A DNA stretch of 9,094 bases from Candidatus Poribacteria bacterium (lineage in GTDB: Bacteria > Poribacteria > WGA-4E > UBA9662): positions 53,352-62,445 of the forward strand of contig PBVO01000060.1 in NCBI GenBank assembly GCA_002729015.1. Direction: 5' to 3'. Shown here piece after piece: positions 1 to 6,903 of the stretch. Each line of letters begins with the position of its first letter. Position 1 is the stretch's first letter. The notes under the pieces were generated by a model. It worked only from the letters and a program-made list of their open reading frames with translations, did no database searches and was not told the origin of the DNA. A program made the position numbers and the translations under genes.

Positions 1-95
1 TGATCAAGATGATTTTCAAATTGCTGAACTTGTTCGTCTTTCAACTCATTATCAATATACTCTAAAATTAGTGGCTTGAAAAAATCACATCTCAT
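1..95 (-). CDS. Putative zf-HC2 anti-sigma factor, N-terminal fragment (cut by window edge)
   Basis: This is the first 31 codons of a gene that runs off the left edge. The peptide starts MRCDFFKPLILEYIDNEL and shows Cys3 and His29, separated by 25 residues. That is the spacing of the first two ligands of the zf-HC2 (ZAS) zinc motif, C-x25-H-x3-C-x2-C; the two last cysteines would lie just outside the window. The start is supported by AGGAG at 105-101, 5 nt before the ATG. The gene lies 72 nt downstream of the ECF sigma gene on the same strand, the usual place for a cognate anti-sigma factor. Such proteins normally bind and hold the sigma factor until an envelope or redox signal arrives. The role is inferred from a short fragment plus position; the rest of the protein, including any membrane segment, is not visible. 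Confidence 0.7.
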   Translation of the reverse strand, partial: MRCDFFKPLILEYIDNELKDEQVQQFENHLD

Positions 96-167
96 CTCTT
101 CTCCTATCAATCAAAAACTTAGTACAAGTCTCTCTAGTTTGTCAGCAGTTGAGTCCTACTAAAAATA

Positions 168-740
168 TTAGTCGGCTACGTAATGCTCAAGGTGCTTACG
201 CAAGTTACGGATGGCATTAAATAGGTGAGCTTTAATGCTTCCCACTCTTAAATCTAATATGTCTGCTATTTCACTCAGAGGTAGATCCTCATAATAACGT
301 AGGACAAAAACTTGTTGCTGCCGAGTCGAAAGCTCAGAGATTGCCCTTTTGATTTCCTTGTCAATTTCAGCTGCCTCAACGGGATGAACCACTGAATCAT
401 TAGACACTCGGGGATGGAGTAAGGACTCATCCGCGGGAAAATCATCCGGAAAAAGATACTCAGGGCGATTATTCTTTCTTCGCGTATAGTCCACACCAGC
501 ATTACGGGCGATACGATAAAGCCAAGTGTAAAAAGTGGCTTTACTCTCAAACCCCCCCAACGCCCGAAACGCTTTTAGAAAAATTTCCTGTGAAAGATCG
601 TACGCCTCTTCGGTATTTCGAGTGAAATTATAAGCTATATCGTAGACTCGCCTCTTATACCTATCAGCTAATAAACCAAAGGCCTCAAGATCTCCAGCTT
701 GTGATTTTTCTACTAGATCTTGATCTGAGTCTTCTGACAT
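168..740 (-). CDS. ECF (group 4) RNA polymerase sigma factor, RpoE/SigW-like
   Basis: This 190-aa protein has the two-domain layout of extracytoplasmic-function sigma factors. Sigma region 2 spans about residues 24-90. It includes DLSQEIFLKAF (48-58), the core-polymerase contact helix, and WLYRIARNAGVDYTRR (73-88), the -10 recognition helix. An acidic linker of about 40 residues follows (91-130). Sigma region 4 spans about 131-184, with the -35-binding helix-turn-helix around 153-178 (LPLSEIADILDL, then GSIKAHLFNAIRNLRK). Length is normal for the family. The ATG at 740 follows a purine-rich AGGCGGG at 751-745, acceptable but not a canonical Shine-Dalgarno. A 5'-UTR hairpin and a TTGACA promoter lie upstream, and a putative zf-HC2 anti-sigma gene follows 72 nt downstream. 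No ECF-type promoter was seen upstream, so autoregulation is not evident. The regulon cannot be read from this window. Confidence 0.95.
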   Translation of the reverse strand: MSEDSDQDLVEKSQAGDLEAFGLLADRYKRRVYDIAYNFTRNTEEAYDLSQEIFLKAFRALGGFESKATFYTWLYRIARNAGVDYTRRKNNRPEYLFPDDFPADESLLHPRVSNDSVVHPVEAAEIDKEIKRAISELSTRQQQVFVLRYYEDLPLSEIADILDLRVGSIKAHLFNAIRNLRKHLEHYVAD

Positions 741-754
741 TTCACCCGCCTGTC

Positions 755-777
755 CCCGACTAGACGCTTAAGTCGAG
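755..777 (-). other. Hairpin in the 5' UTR of the ECF sigma gene
   Basis: On the minus strand CTCGACT (777-771) can pair with AGTCGGG (761-755) around a 9-nt loop, giving seven base pairs, one of them G-T. It sits between the predicted transcription start (about 778) and the start codon at 740. The stem ends four bases before the AGG of the likely ribosome-binding site. It lacks a following T-run, so it is not an intrinsic terminator. It could stabilise the message or tune translation initiation, but it may be chance. Confidence 0.35.
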
Positions 778-784
778 CATAAAG

Positions 785-813
785 TTTATGTTTTTAGAGA
801 TTTAAATTGTCAA
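785..813 (-). promoter_or_regulatory. Predicted housekeeping sigma promoter for the ECF sigma operon
   Basis: A perfect -35 TTGACA (813-808) is separated by exactly 17 bp from CATAAA (790-785), which matches the -10 consensus at 4 of 6 positions. The start would fall near 778, giving a leader of about 38 nt before the sigma ATG. It suggests basal transcription by the vegetative polymerase. Confidence 0.6.
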
Positions 814-844
814 AACAGAACGACGATCAAAACATGGAAGGAAA

Positions 845-917
845 AGCCGATGGGCGGATTTGAACCGCCGACCTACTGATTACGAATCAGTTGCTCTAGC
901 CACTGAGCTACACCGGC
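845..917 (-). tRNA. tRNA-Thr (anticodon CGT)
   Basis: A 73-nt cloverleaf folds completely. Acceptor arms GCCGGTG and CATCGGC pair with one G-T. The D-stem is GCTC/GAGC, the anticodon stem ACTGA/TCAGT, and the T-stem GGCGG/CCGCC with a TTCAAAT loop. The 7-nt anticodon loop TTCGTAA gives anticodon CGT, which reads the threonine codon ACG. The variable loop has 5 nt and the discriminator base is T. No CCA is encoded (TTT follows), so the 3' end must be added by tRNA nucleotidyltransferase. It is second in the transcript, 5 nt after tRNA-Phe. Confidence 0.97.
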
Positions 918-922
918 GAAAA

Positions 923-995
<73 letters not shown>

Positions 996-1041
996 ACAAT
1001 AAACCCCCTCTTCGTCAAAAAAAGAAGAAGCCGGCTTGGAG

Positions 1042-1071
1042 ATAATAACAAAATAAATAAAATAATGTCAA
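1042..1071 (-). promoter_or_regulatory. Predicted strong promoter of the tRNA-Phe/tRNA-Thr unit
   Basis: A perfect -35 TTGACA (1071-1066) is followed after 18 bp by TATTAT (1047-1042), 5 of 6 to the -10 consensus. The spacer is almost entirely A and T. The start should fall near 1035, inside a 10-bp perfect palindrome AAGCCGGCTT (1028-1037). The strong match fits a stable-RNA gene. It points away from the ABC-operon promoter; the two -35 boxes are 47 bp apart. Confidence 0.75.
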
Positions 1072-1118
1072 GTCATTATGAGTACAGGAAATAGTGCTCA
1101 ATGTCTTTACTTGGGCAA

Positions 1119-1147
1119 TTGAATTCCTTTCTCTTCTGCGGTATAAT
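1119..1147 (+). promoter_or_regulatory. Predicted promoter of the four-gene ABC transporter operon
   Basis: TTGAAT (1119-1124, 4 of 6 to TTGACA) lies 17 bp before a perfect TATAAT (1142-1147). The start would be near 1154, leaving a leader of about 59 nt to the first gene. No sigma-54 -24/-12 element and no clear operator repeat was seen nearby. This promoter and the divergent tRNA promoter account for most of the gene-free stretch from 996 to 1212. Confidence 0.65.
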
Positions 1148-1196
1148 TCCGGAGTCTTTTGACCTGCTTAATTTCGGCCGTTCTACCAGCCCAGTG

Positions 1197-1202
1197 AAGG
1201 AG
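1197..1202 (+). promoter_or_regulatory. Ribosome-binding site AAGGAG with two possible start codons
   Basis: AAGGAG stands 7 nt before TTG (1210) and 10 nt before the next codon, ATG (1213). Both are in the same frame and differ by one residue. ATG is preferred here because TTG starts are rarer, but the shorter spacing favours TTG slightly; sequence alone does not settle it. Confidence 0.7.
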
Positions 1203-1212
1203 AAGCCACTTG

Positions 1213-2025
1213 ATGTTCTTTCGACAATTAACGGTTTGGTTGACCGTTGCTTTTATGTTGTTAATTTCAACCACTGTACTAATAGCTCACGAAGATGTGT
1301 CACCAGGTAAGAGTAAAGTTGATGTAACTCACGAGCAAGGTGTCGAAAGCATAGAAGTTCTACTTTCTGGGAATATCAGTTTCCATGACACCACTCAAAT
1401 CCGCAGATTACTACGACCTTGGGTAGAACCTAGTAATATTCGCTTTCGAGACTATATCGACGAGCATGGCAGACGGGGCTTTTTTACAACTGTTGTACAA
1501 ATTCAGGTAGAACGAAAAAATTCTCCACGACTGTACAAAATCATCCAACAACTACGCGACCAAAGATTTCGAGGAACAAATGCAGCGAGTAAAACACGAG
1601 TTTTAAAAACAGAGGTCACTGTCTCCGGTGAGATGCCGACCTATGCTAATTGGAACAGAAGTTCATTACGTAATGTCCCCTATTGGCGAAATTGGCGTGG
1701 CGATACTTCTTCAGTGAACCACGTTTTGGTGACAGAATCAGATCAGAAATTTGTATTTCATCGTAATAAAAATTTCGACTCACTAAGGCTGGAATTAGGA
1801 AAATCAGATAATGATGTTGCTGAAGAAAAAAACAGCCTAGAAACTAAGAAAGTAGTCAAAATGAAAGCAAAATTAATAAGCTTCGATGGCCCATACCCCG
1901 TGATGTCAGTACAAAAATTTCAGATTGATCGTGTTAATACTACCCTAACTGAGAAACAAGAAGCTACGAATAGAATTATTGAAAAAAAGACTGAAAATAA
2001 AGCTCTGCTTCGTGAAAGTGATTAG
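1213..2025 (+). CDS. Unrecognised membrane-anchored or secreted periplasmic protein, first gene of ABC operon
   Basis: I do not recognise a named family. The 270-aa product starts with a hydrophobic stretch (about residues 6-25, LTVWLTVAFMLLISTTVLIA) followed by HEDVSPG. This is a signal peptide or an uncleaved anchor, which places the rest outside the cytoplasm. By eye, residues of about 45-145 alternate strand-helix-strand-strand-helix-strand (VESIEVLLSGNI; TTQIRRLLRPWV; NIRFRDYI; FTTVVQIQVE; PRLYKIIQQLRDQRF; VLKTEVTVSGEM). This suggests a ferredoxin-like fold resembling HMA domains but without a CxxC metal site. A Trp/Arg/Asn-rich segment follows (about 148-168, NWNRSSLRNVPYWRNWRG), and the last 100 residues are rich in Lys and Glu. 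It leads an operon with an ABC permease, ATPase and barrel-like protein, so an accessory or adaptor role is possible; that is inference only. Confidence 0.75.
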   Translation: MFFRQLTVWLTVAFMLLISTTVLIAHEDVSPGKSKVDVTHEQGVESIEVLLSGNISFHDTTQIRRLLRPWVEPSNIRFRDYIDEHGRRGFFTTVVQIQVERKNSPRLYKIIQQLRDQRFRGTNAASKTRVLKTEVTVSGEMPTYANWNRSSLRNVPYWRNWRGDTSSVNHVLVTESDQKFVFHRNKNFDSLRLELGKSDNDVAEEKNSLETKKVVKMKAKLISFDGPYPVMSVQKFQIDRVNTTLTEKQEATNRIIEKKTENKALLRESD

Positions 2026-2064
2026 GCTAACTTCGACTATATAGGTTTTTGACACTCCATTCCC

Positions 2065-3219
2065 ATGCCACAGATTTTTATTAAGGACCTCTACTACCGT
2101 CGGACTCGTGCTGTGATGACCACGGTGGGTATAGTAGTCTTGATTACCTTGATCTTGTTATTAGGTGGGATTATGAATGGAATGAAGATTCAGGTACAGC
2201 AATATATCCTTTCCACTGGAGCTAATCTCTGGATTTCTGCCGAAGGATCTGGAGGTGCATTCACTGGTTTTTCTTTATTAGTGCCTGAATATCTTGTTTT
2301 TATTGACCACACCCCGGGTATAAAACGTGATTCGGTTTCGCCCCTCATTTTTGCCCAGTCCCGTCCCGTAATTGACGGTAAAGCAACCAAAGCGATTGTG
2401 GTTGGTTATCAGCTAGAGAAATTGGGTGGGCCAAGGCGGACTTTACCTAACGAAGGGCGGATGTTTTTACCAAGCCAATATGCAGATTATCGTCCTGAAG
2501 ATCTCCCTCCAGCGGAAGTCGTCATTGATGAGAAAATGAGGGCTCCAAATGGGAAAAAAATACCTATAGGTGGTAAAATTTATATAGGTGGAAAAGAGCT
2601 AAGGGTGGTTGGTCGGACACAGAGTTTAATGTTCGTCCTTGACACCCCCTTATTGTTTATGGATTGGCGAACAGCCCAAGATGTATTACTGAAAAATAGC
2701 CTTCATGTCAACATGATGATTGCATCTACTGAGACTAATCAACCAGCCGAACCACTAGTTGACTTGTTAGATCAAAATGGGATGATAGAAGCCAAAACGC
2801 TAGCCCAAACATTAGATAGTATCACCGAAACTTATGTTGATGAACCAATGAAAGCCGTACAGTTTTTGCGGGTGATGCTCTGGCTTTCGGCTGGCTTAAT
2901 TGTGACTATGATTACTTACGTTACAACATTGGAGAAAACTAGAGAAATTGGAACACTTAAGGCCATTGGTGCGTCTAACAGCTATGTGGTTATGCTAATT
3001 TTGAAGCAGGTGATATTGATATCATTCTTTGGCGTCTTTTTGGGCGTTTCCCTAGCCTTTTTAGCTGCTGCTGTGGCTCCAATATTCGTCAAGGTGAACT
3101 TGCTAGAAGCAATCATTGTTGCTGCTATCAGCTTTGTTGTTTGTTGTAGTGGTGGATACTTGGCTGCTCGTAAGGCATTAGAAGTAGATCCAATGATAGC
3201 CTTCCGAGGTGAGTTATAA
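2065..3219 (+). CDS. ABC transporter permease, MacB/LolC/FtsX type
   Basis: This 384-aa permease has the type VII ABC layout. An amphipathic N-terminus (IKDLYYRRTRAV) leads into TM1 (about 18-37). A large extracytoplasmic MacB-like domain follows (about 40-268), then TM2 (270-288), TM3 (316-340) and TM4 (347-368). The coupling-helix signature TREIGTLKAIGAS is at 292-304, and the C-terminus ALEVDPMIAFRGEL is typical of the family. These proteins do not move substrate through the membrane like classic pumps. They use ATP to drive periplasmic work such as extruding small molecules or peptides through an outer-membrane partner, or extracting lipoproteins. No clear Shine-Dalgarno precedes ATG 2065. 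I keep this start because the amphipathic helix before TM1 is a family feature. It overlaps the ATPase gene by 1 nt. A LolC, MacB or DevC role cannot be told apart from sequence alone. Confidence 0.93.
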   Translation: MPQIFIKDLYYRRTRAVMTTVGIVVLITLILLLGGIMNGMKIQVQQYILSTGANLWISAEGSGGAFTGFSLLVPEYLVFIDHTPGIKRDSVSPLIFAQSRPVIDGKATKAIVVGYQLEKLGGPRRTLPNEGRMFLPSQYADYRPEDLPPAEVVIDEKMRAPNGKKIPIGGKIYIGGKELRVVGRTQSLMFVLDTPLLFMDWRTAQDVLLKNSLHVNMMIASTETNQPAEPLVDLLDQNGMIEAKTLAQTLDSITETYVDEPMKAVQFLRVMLWLSAGLIVTMITYVTTLEKTREIGTLKAIGASNSYVVMLILKQVILISFFGVFLGVSLAFLAAAVAPIFVKVNLLEAIIVAAISFVVCCSGGYLAARKALEVDPMIAFRGEL

Positions 3220-3881
3220 TGATTGTTCAAGCTAAGGGACTAACCAAAGTTTTTGGGCAGGATCAAGCCCGAATTGTAGCTGTTGATAATGTTGATTTGA
3301 CCATCGAGATTGGCGAGCTTGTAATGTTTATGGGCAATAGCGGTTGTGGGAAAACCACTTTGGTTAGTTTACTCGGTTGTATTCTAACACCGGACGAAGG
3401 ACAAATTATATTAGATGGTAAAACTATTGACTACATGAGCCACGATTTATCTCAAATACGACGGGAAAAGATTGGTTTCGTTTTCCAATTATTTAACTTA
3501 ATCCCGTATCTAACGGCTTTAGAAAACGTGATGATTGCAATGAAAATTAATGGAATTGAGTCTTCAGAAGCACGAGGGCGAGCCAAAGATTTACTCCTAC
3601 AAGTTGGCCTAGAAAATCGATTAGACCATCGTCCGGCTCAATTGTCAGGAGGAGAAAAACAACGAGTTTCATTTGCGCGCGCGTTATCGAATGAACCTAA
3701 AATCATTTTTGCAGATGAGCCGACGGCTAATTTGGATAGTCGCCAAACTGATAATTTGATGGATTTGATTCGTCAATTACGTCAGGATCAACAGACAACG
3801 ATCGCCATTGTGACCCATCATGAAACACTACAAAAGGATGCCGATCGAGTTATTTATATGCAAGATGGTAAGATAGTGTGA
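3219..3881 (+). CDS. ABC transporter ATP-binding protein, MacB/LolD family
   Basis: This 220-aa nucleotide-binding protein has every core motif. Walker A GNSGCGKTT is at 39-47, the Q-loop FVFQLFNLIPYLTALENV at 87-104 with Gln90, and the signature LSGGE at 142-146. Walker B IIFADE is at 162-167 with catalytic Glu167, the D-loop NLD at 171-173, and the H-loop His200. The wording of the Q-loop region is typical of the LolD/MacB/FtsE group, and the length fits a stand-alone ATPase. Its ATG shares one base with the TAA of the permease gene (TAATG), and GAGGT (3206-3210) lies 8 nt upstream inside that gene, which indicates translational coupling. Two copies would pair with the FtsX-like permease. 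Transported substrate unknown. Confidence 0.96.
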   Translation: MIVQAKGLTKVFGQDQARIVAVDNVDLTIEIGELVMFMGNSGCGKTTLVSLLGCILTPDEGQIILDGKTIDYMSHDLSQIRREKIGFVFQLFNLIPYLTALENVMIAMKINGIESSEARGRAKDLLLQVGLENRLDHRPAQLSGGEKQRVSFARALSNEPKIIFADEPTANLDSRQTDNLMDLIRQLRQDQQTTIAIVTHHETLQKDADRVIYMQDGKIV

Positions 3882-3915
3882 ATGTAGGTCAGGTAGGATA
3901 ATAGGAGTTACACAA

Positions 3916-5394
3916 ATGTCAAAAAAAAATTCGGAGCTAAAGCAATACAACTTGACATCCATAAATCGGGGGTGGTTATTGTTTTTGCTTTGCGTATCGG
4001 TTACTTTTTCAAGCCAACTTGTGTCTCAAGAAGCTAACGAACAAGATCTATTCGAGCAGGTTGCTTTGCAACAAGCTGGCCTCAGCGGTTTGGGTTTAAG
4101 CGTAATTGATGGATTACCTTACTTTCGAACACAAGCTCAACCTGATATTGCCCTGCCAGGCAAATTAGGTTTTGGGCTAGATTTAGTAGTACTGATTGGA
4201 GAGAAAGATGGGAAAGTCTCGGTATTAGCTGAAGATGGAGAAGCTTGGAATAGTGTTAGTACTTATATGCGAGCAATTCGTTATGTGAGATATGGTTTAC
4301 CCAGTGACCCATTATACCTTCGATATGGTGAACTCGATTTAGTCACAATTGGCCATGGCTTCATTATGTCGGGATATTCTAACCATGATCGACGTGGATT
4401 AAGACTCAACTTGGCACTACCGAGTAATAAAATAGGTATGGAAGCAGTGGTTAATAATTTGGCCATGCCGTCCATTTTTGGTGGACGTCTTTTCGCCCAA
4501 CCACTAAAGAGAGAAAATGGGCCTTTTTGGCGCAGCTTGGAATTCGGGATTACTTACTTAACGGATATTGAACCAATAACTCTACAGGAAGATGCTAATC
4601 TTGACGAAAATAAGAAAAGAATTGTAGGTGAAGGAACTACAAAACCATTACAAGCGATTGGAGTTGACATCGGAATTCCAATTTTCAAGAATGGCTTGAT
4701 CCGTTCAGATATCTATAGCGACTTAGCCTTACTAAATATGAAACAATCGAGTTCCGGTGAAAGAGACTTTGAAACCACAACTAATGGTATTGCTAGCGGA
4801 ATTCGATTTCTGTTACCCAAGACTATTTTCAAGACTGAGTACAGAATATTTATGGAAGGGTTTACTCCTACTATTTTTGACTATACTTATGAGGTAAACA
4901 AGGGGTTGGTATCTGATGCTACCAACAGTAACCTGCCTAATTTCGAAGGGAAAGAAGAAGAATCGAATGGGTTATCATTACGAGGCTTTTATTCAATGCT
5001 TTTGGTTCAACCACTAAAGAACGTCAGCTTTCTAGGTACTTTGGAAAATTATGGTCATACCGAGCCCAAAATGTATTTAGGGTTAACAGAAGATGGATTA
5101 ATTCCCAAGTTATCATTTAGGGCTTTTTATACTAAAGCTAATATTGGTGGCTCTTATCAAGATGAAGAAGGAAAAATGGTAAATCCTTCTTTTTTCACTG
5201 ATTTATTTCGGTTAAAAGATGAAAAATCGGCTTTAACCTTACGTATAGGATATGAGATACTGGAAGTACCAGGTGGTTATCCTATCGAAGTCTCAGTTCT
5301 CCGACAGTTTAGCTTCCGTCCCAACGAAGATGGAATTTATCAGTCGATTAAAAAAACCTCCTTCGAGATTGGGCTTAAGCACACCATTGACTAA
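3916..5394 (+). CDS. Probable outer-membrane beta-barrel protein of unknown function
   Basis: The 492-aa product starts with a charged region, then a hydrophobic core (about 19-33, GWLLFLLCVSVTFSS) consistent with an N-terminal export signal cleaved near residue 38. The mature part is rich in short alternating strands with aromatic, Gly and Asn residues, as expected for an outer-membrane barrel. The segment IRYVRYG (121-127) followed by RYGELDLVTIGHGFIMSGYS (136-155) is the most distinctive motif. A conserved-looking strand near the end reads YPIEVSVLRQFSFRP. It ends in HTID, without the usual terminal aromatic residue, so BAM recognition would be atypical. AGGAG (3903-3907) lies 8 nt before the ATG, and the gene begins 34 nt after the ATPase, so it is most likely the last gene of the operon. 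It could be the exit or target component for the transporter. I cannot name its family. Confidence 0.75.
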   Translation: MSKKNSELKQYNLTSINRGWLLFLLCVSVTFSSQLVSQEANEQDLFEQVALQQAGLSGLGLSVIDGLPYFRTQAQPDIALPGKLGFGLDLVVLIGEKDGKVSVLAEDGEAWNSVSTYMRAIRYVRYGLPSDPLYLRYGELDLVTIGHGFIMSGYSNHDRRGLRLNLALPSNKIGMEAVVNNLAMPSIFGGRLFAQPLKRENGPFWRSLEFGITYLTDIEPITLQEDANLDENKKRIVGEGTTKPLQAIGVDIGIPIFKNGLIRSDIYSDLALLNMKQSSSGERDFETTTNGIASGIRFLLPKTIFKTEYRIFMEGFTPTIFDYTYEVNKGLVSDATNSNLPNFEGKEEESNGLSLRGFYSMLLVQPLKNVSFLGTLENYGHTEPKMYLGLTEDGLIPKLSFRAFYTKANIGGSYQDEEGKMVNPSFFTDLFRLKDEKSALTLRIGYEILEVPGGYPIEVSVLRQFSFRPNEDGIYQSIKKTSFEIGLKHTID

Positions 5395-5418
5395 TATTTT
5401 AGATGTGTAAACATTTAA

Positions 5419-6153
5419 CTAGTTAGAGTTGAGCCGCTTTATGGTAGCCCAGGTAGTAGCCAATTTACGTTTTATGCTAATTTGTTGCGCTTTACCTGGT
5501 CCACCGTTAGGGATTTTTTCACCAGTTATAGCTACATCATCAAATTGAACACGTGCGTTTGAAACCACCAATCCAGCCTGACCCGATTTAAGTGGCTCAG
5601 TGTCTTGGGCGGCTCCGACAATCTCTCCGTTGATTTTGAATTCCAGCAAATTTTCTTTAACTGTTGCTTTTATGTCATACCAAATATCTTCTTCGGCAAC
5701 AAAAGGGAAAGGGACTGGTGCACCACCTTCGGGAGTGGATTTGACAATTGCGACCATCCCATTAAAATAGACAAAGAATAAGTAACGAGTATTTTTTTGT
5801 CCGCTGTCGTATAAAGTCAAGCCCAAATATGGATCAGCGTTGTTTTTCTGCTTGATTAACTTCGCACGGCAAGAAAGTGAGTAATTATTCCAATCCTCGT
5901 TTCCCGTCAGCCAAAGGCTCATAAAACCATCCATAAAAATTTCACCAATAGCAGTTCCTCTTTCAATCCACCATTTTTCGACAGCTCGGTCTTCATTGTA
6001 GATTTTCCACTCATTGGTTCTTTTATCTTCAAAATCATCTCGCCAAACTCCTGCTTCAGCTTGAAATAGACTAAAACCGATTGCCCAAATTGAAATAATA
6101 GATATTTTTCTCATAAAATGATTCAAACTATATTGCACTATATCGTTCTTCAT
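5419..6153 (-). CDS. Secreted LamG/DUF1080-like (concanavalin A-like) domain protein
   Basis: The mature protein forms one jelly-roll type domain (about residues 36-212). It shows VWRDDFEDKRTNEWK near its start, DWNNYSLSCRAKL in the middle, WYDIKATVKENLLEFKINGE, and the closing strand SGQAGLVVSNARVQFDDVAI. This pattern is shared by LamG and DUF1080 (3-keto-disaccharide hydrolase-like) domains, which bind or process carbohydrates. No catalytic residues can be assigned. The tail after 212 is short and basic. An export signal ending AEA-G is visible. An internal ATG at 6114 (Met14, MRKISIISIW) would give a normal-length signal peptide, so 5419-6114 is a strong alternative start; neither ATG has a clear Shine-Dalgarno. 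It follows the cyclase gene by 21 nt, as the last gene of the two-component operon. Confidence 0.75.
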   Translation of the reverse strand: MKNDIVQYSLNHFMRKISIISIWAIGFSLFQAEAGVWRDDFEDKRTNEWKIYNEDRAVEKWWIERGTAIGEIFMDGFMSLWLTGNEDWNNYSLSCRAKLIKQKNNADPYLGLTLYDSGQKNTRYLFFVYFNGMVAIVKSTPEGGAPVPFPFVAEEDIWYDIKATVKENLLEFKINGEIVGAAQDTEPLKSGQAGLVVSNARVQFDDVAITGEKIPNGGPGKAQQISIKRKLATTWATIKRLNSN

Positions 6154-6174
6154 AAAATAGATTCTTGCATCTTC

Positions 6175-6858
6175 TTAAACAAAAGCAAAAACACGAGTTG
6201 GTGCGCCAGAACTCCGAGACAGCTTAAGTGGAGCAATAGTGACGAAAAAAGTTTGTGGTAGTTGATTTAGGTTTCTGAGGTCTTCAATTTGAGGAATCCC
6301 CGCACCCAAAAATACAAGATGGGCTGGCGGTAGAACCTCTGGCGCCAATTCATGGCCAGCAGGAGAATCAATACTGCATGCATCCGTACCAATAGTCTTA
6401 ATACCTTTTTCTGTTAAAAAGCTCGCGCCATCTTGGCTAAATCCAATCCATTTTCTGTTAAAAATATCCTGATTGACTCTTTCATCCATACCTGTCCGAA
6501 GAAAAACAATATCGTTAGTCTTAATCTCTATATTGTTTTGTTCCCATTTTTGAAGATCTTCTGCAGTTACTGCATCCCCTGGCTTCTTGTTTTCGGACAA
6601 ATCAATTAAAATAGAGCCACCAAAAAGCTTATCGATAGGTATATCTGCCACAGTAAACCCATTTTCGTACATCAGACAAGGTGCATCGATGTGAGTAGAG
6701 CAATGACCTGACAAGTCGACTCTGCTTTCGAAGTATCCATCTTTCTCAAGAGTAGCTGTATGATATATATTGACTGGGTCGATTGGTAACTCTCGTGGAC
6801 TGTTTTCGTCTACGTTGTACGATAGGTCAATGATCTTATCAAAACTTATCTTCTGCAT
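6175..6858 (-). CDS. Cyclase-family (kynurenine formamidase/isatin hydrolase-like) metal hydrolase, altered active site
   Basis: The 227-aa protein matches the cyclase (PF04199) family. It opens with IIDLSYNVDENSP. It carries the metal motif as GHCSTHIDAP (51-60), with His52, His56 and Asp58 in the ligand positions of H-x3-H-x-D. Later come KTNDIVFLRTGMDE, IGTDACSIDSP and IPQIEDLRNLNQLP, all family landmarks. Members hydrolyse amide or lactam bonds, for example N-formylkynurenine or isatin. The usual HxGTHxDxPxH is changed at two points: Gly to Ser54, and the last His to Leu62. In related enzymes that His takes part in catalysis, so substrate or mechanism may differ. No tryptophan-pathway genes are nearby. 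The start follows AGGA with 7-nt spacing. It lies 45 nt downstream of the response-regulator gene and is probably cotranscribed with it. No signal peptide, so cytoplasmic. Confidence 0.85.
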   Translation of the reverse strand: MQKISFDKIIDLSYNVDENSPRELPIDPVNIYHTATLEKDGYFESRVDLSGHCSTHIDAPCLMYENGFTVADIPIDKLFGGSILIDLSENKKPGDAVTAEDLQKWEQNNIEIKTNDIVFLRTGMDERVNQDIFNRKWIGFSQDGASFLTEKGIKTIGTDACSIDSPAGHELAPEVLPPAHLVFLGAGIPQIEDLRNLNQLPQTFFVTIAPLKLSRSSGAPTRVFAFV

Positions 6859-6903
6859 TAGTTATTCCTATTACCCTATTTAAAAAGTTTTGGTTGGTGT
6901 AGG

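Noticed and set aside
1101..1310. Plus-strand open frame of 69 codons starting before the ABC-operon promoter
   Set aside because: Its start lies upstream of the predicted transcription start near 1154 and it overlaps the better-supported gene at 1213, which has AAGGAG and an export signal.
2049..2077. TTGACA just before the permease gene as an internal promoter
   Set aside because: No acceptable -10 element lies 16-18 bp downstream (the region reads AGATTT), so it is probably chance.
3916..4000. Lipoprotein signal around Cys26 of the barrel-like protein
   Set aside because: The residue before the Cys is Leu, not Gly, Ala or Ser, so it is not a lipobox.
4499..5021. Repeated 13-mer CAACCACTAAAGA in the barrel gene
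   Set aside because: Only two copies, 510 bp apart, both in frame encoding QPLK; too short to claim a duplication.
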